From: Actinomycetospora chibensis
GTDB taxonomy: Bacteria; Actinomycetota; Actinomycetes; Mycobacteriales; Pseudonocardiaceae
Reading direction: 5' to 3'
DNA length: 64,000 bases
Assembly (NCBI RefSeq): GCF_028737215.1
Contig: NZ_JAQZAM010000001.1
Coordinates: 186,001-250,000, forward strand
Shown here: positions 63,950 to 64,000 of the stretch, piece by piece
How positions within the stretch are numbered: position 1 is the first letter of the stretch
How the letters are laid out: every line of letters starts with the position of its first letter
Position numbers and translations under genes: made by a program
Notes under the pieces: generated by a model
The model's database searches: none
The model's input: only the letters and a program-made list of their open reading frames with translations
Told to the model about the DNA's origin: nothing

Positions 63950-64000
63950 CTAGGAGAACGGGCTCGACGACTCTCACGCGGCGACCGGGGGATGGTGCGG

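Overview
This is a high-GC, gene-dense actinobacterial chromosome segment. GTG starts, ANTAR regulators, DUF7144 proteins, Acg-type nitroreductases, a DevS-like kinase and a pdtaR/tRNA/polA neighbourhood resembling that of mycobacteria all point to Actinobacteria, probably Pseudonocardiaceae-like. That placement is an inference from gene content.

Layout. 0-12.9 kb looks like core chromosome: the 5' end of polA, a PaaI-type thioesterase, a large LuxR regulator, an FAD monooxygenase, a complete branched-chain amino acid ABC operon (livK-H-M-G-F, minus strand), a second solute-binding lipoprotein, pdtaR, and a tRNA with anticodon CAA. 13.0-38.9 kb is a candidate tRNA-associated island. It starts at the intact tRNA and ends at a second, degenerate copy of the tRNA 3' half plus some downstream bases (38814-38873). 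Its left part holds gene debris (FKBP, ANTAR, YeaQ, ECF sigma and DNA ligase fragments). The rest carries envelope and stress genes: YihY, AI-2E/PerM, a P-type ATPase, SpoIIAA-like, a diacylglycerol-kinase-like enzyme, an Abhydrolase_9 protein, MFS and BCCT transporters, an M48 protease, a MalT-like LuxR, DUF1269, and all four DUF7144 paralogues. No integrase is visible.

38.9-47.6 kb holds regulators and signalling: a TetR/VOC divergon, a MarR-STAS fusion, a bacteriophytochrome whose kinase ATPase core is deleted and frameshifted so that it now reads into its response regulator, a REC-GAF-SpoIIE phosphatase and an ANTAR protein. 47.7-55.3 kb is mixed: a truncated PPOX protein, SOUL, the DUF1326/DUF2182 pair, a shortened WYL-type regulator with its operator, KtrA/KtrB potassium uptake and an orphan GvpO. 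55.3-64 kb resembles a DosR-type dormancy regulon: CBS, tandem SpoIIAA-like, quinone reductase-like, two Acg-type proteins, CBS-USP fusion, USP and a DevS/DosS-like GAF kinase.

A recurring imperfect palindrome of the form RGGNCCTYCGGNCCC lies in the intergenic regions of that cluster and at two other sites (37200, 48487). It may be the local DosR-like box. Together the right two-thirds of the window looks like a stress, light and hypoxia response zone under regulatory decay and rewiring.
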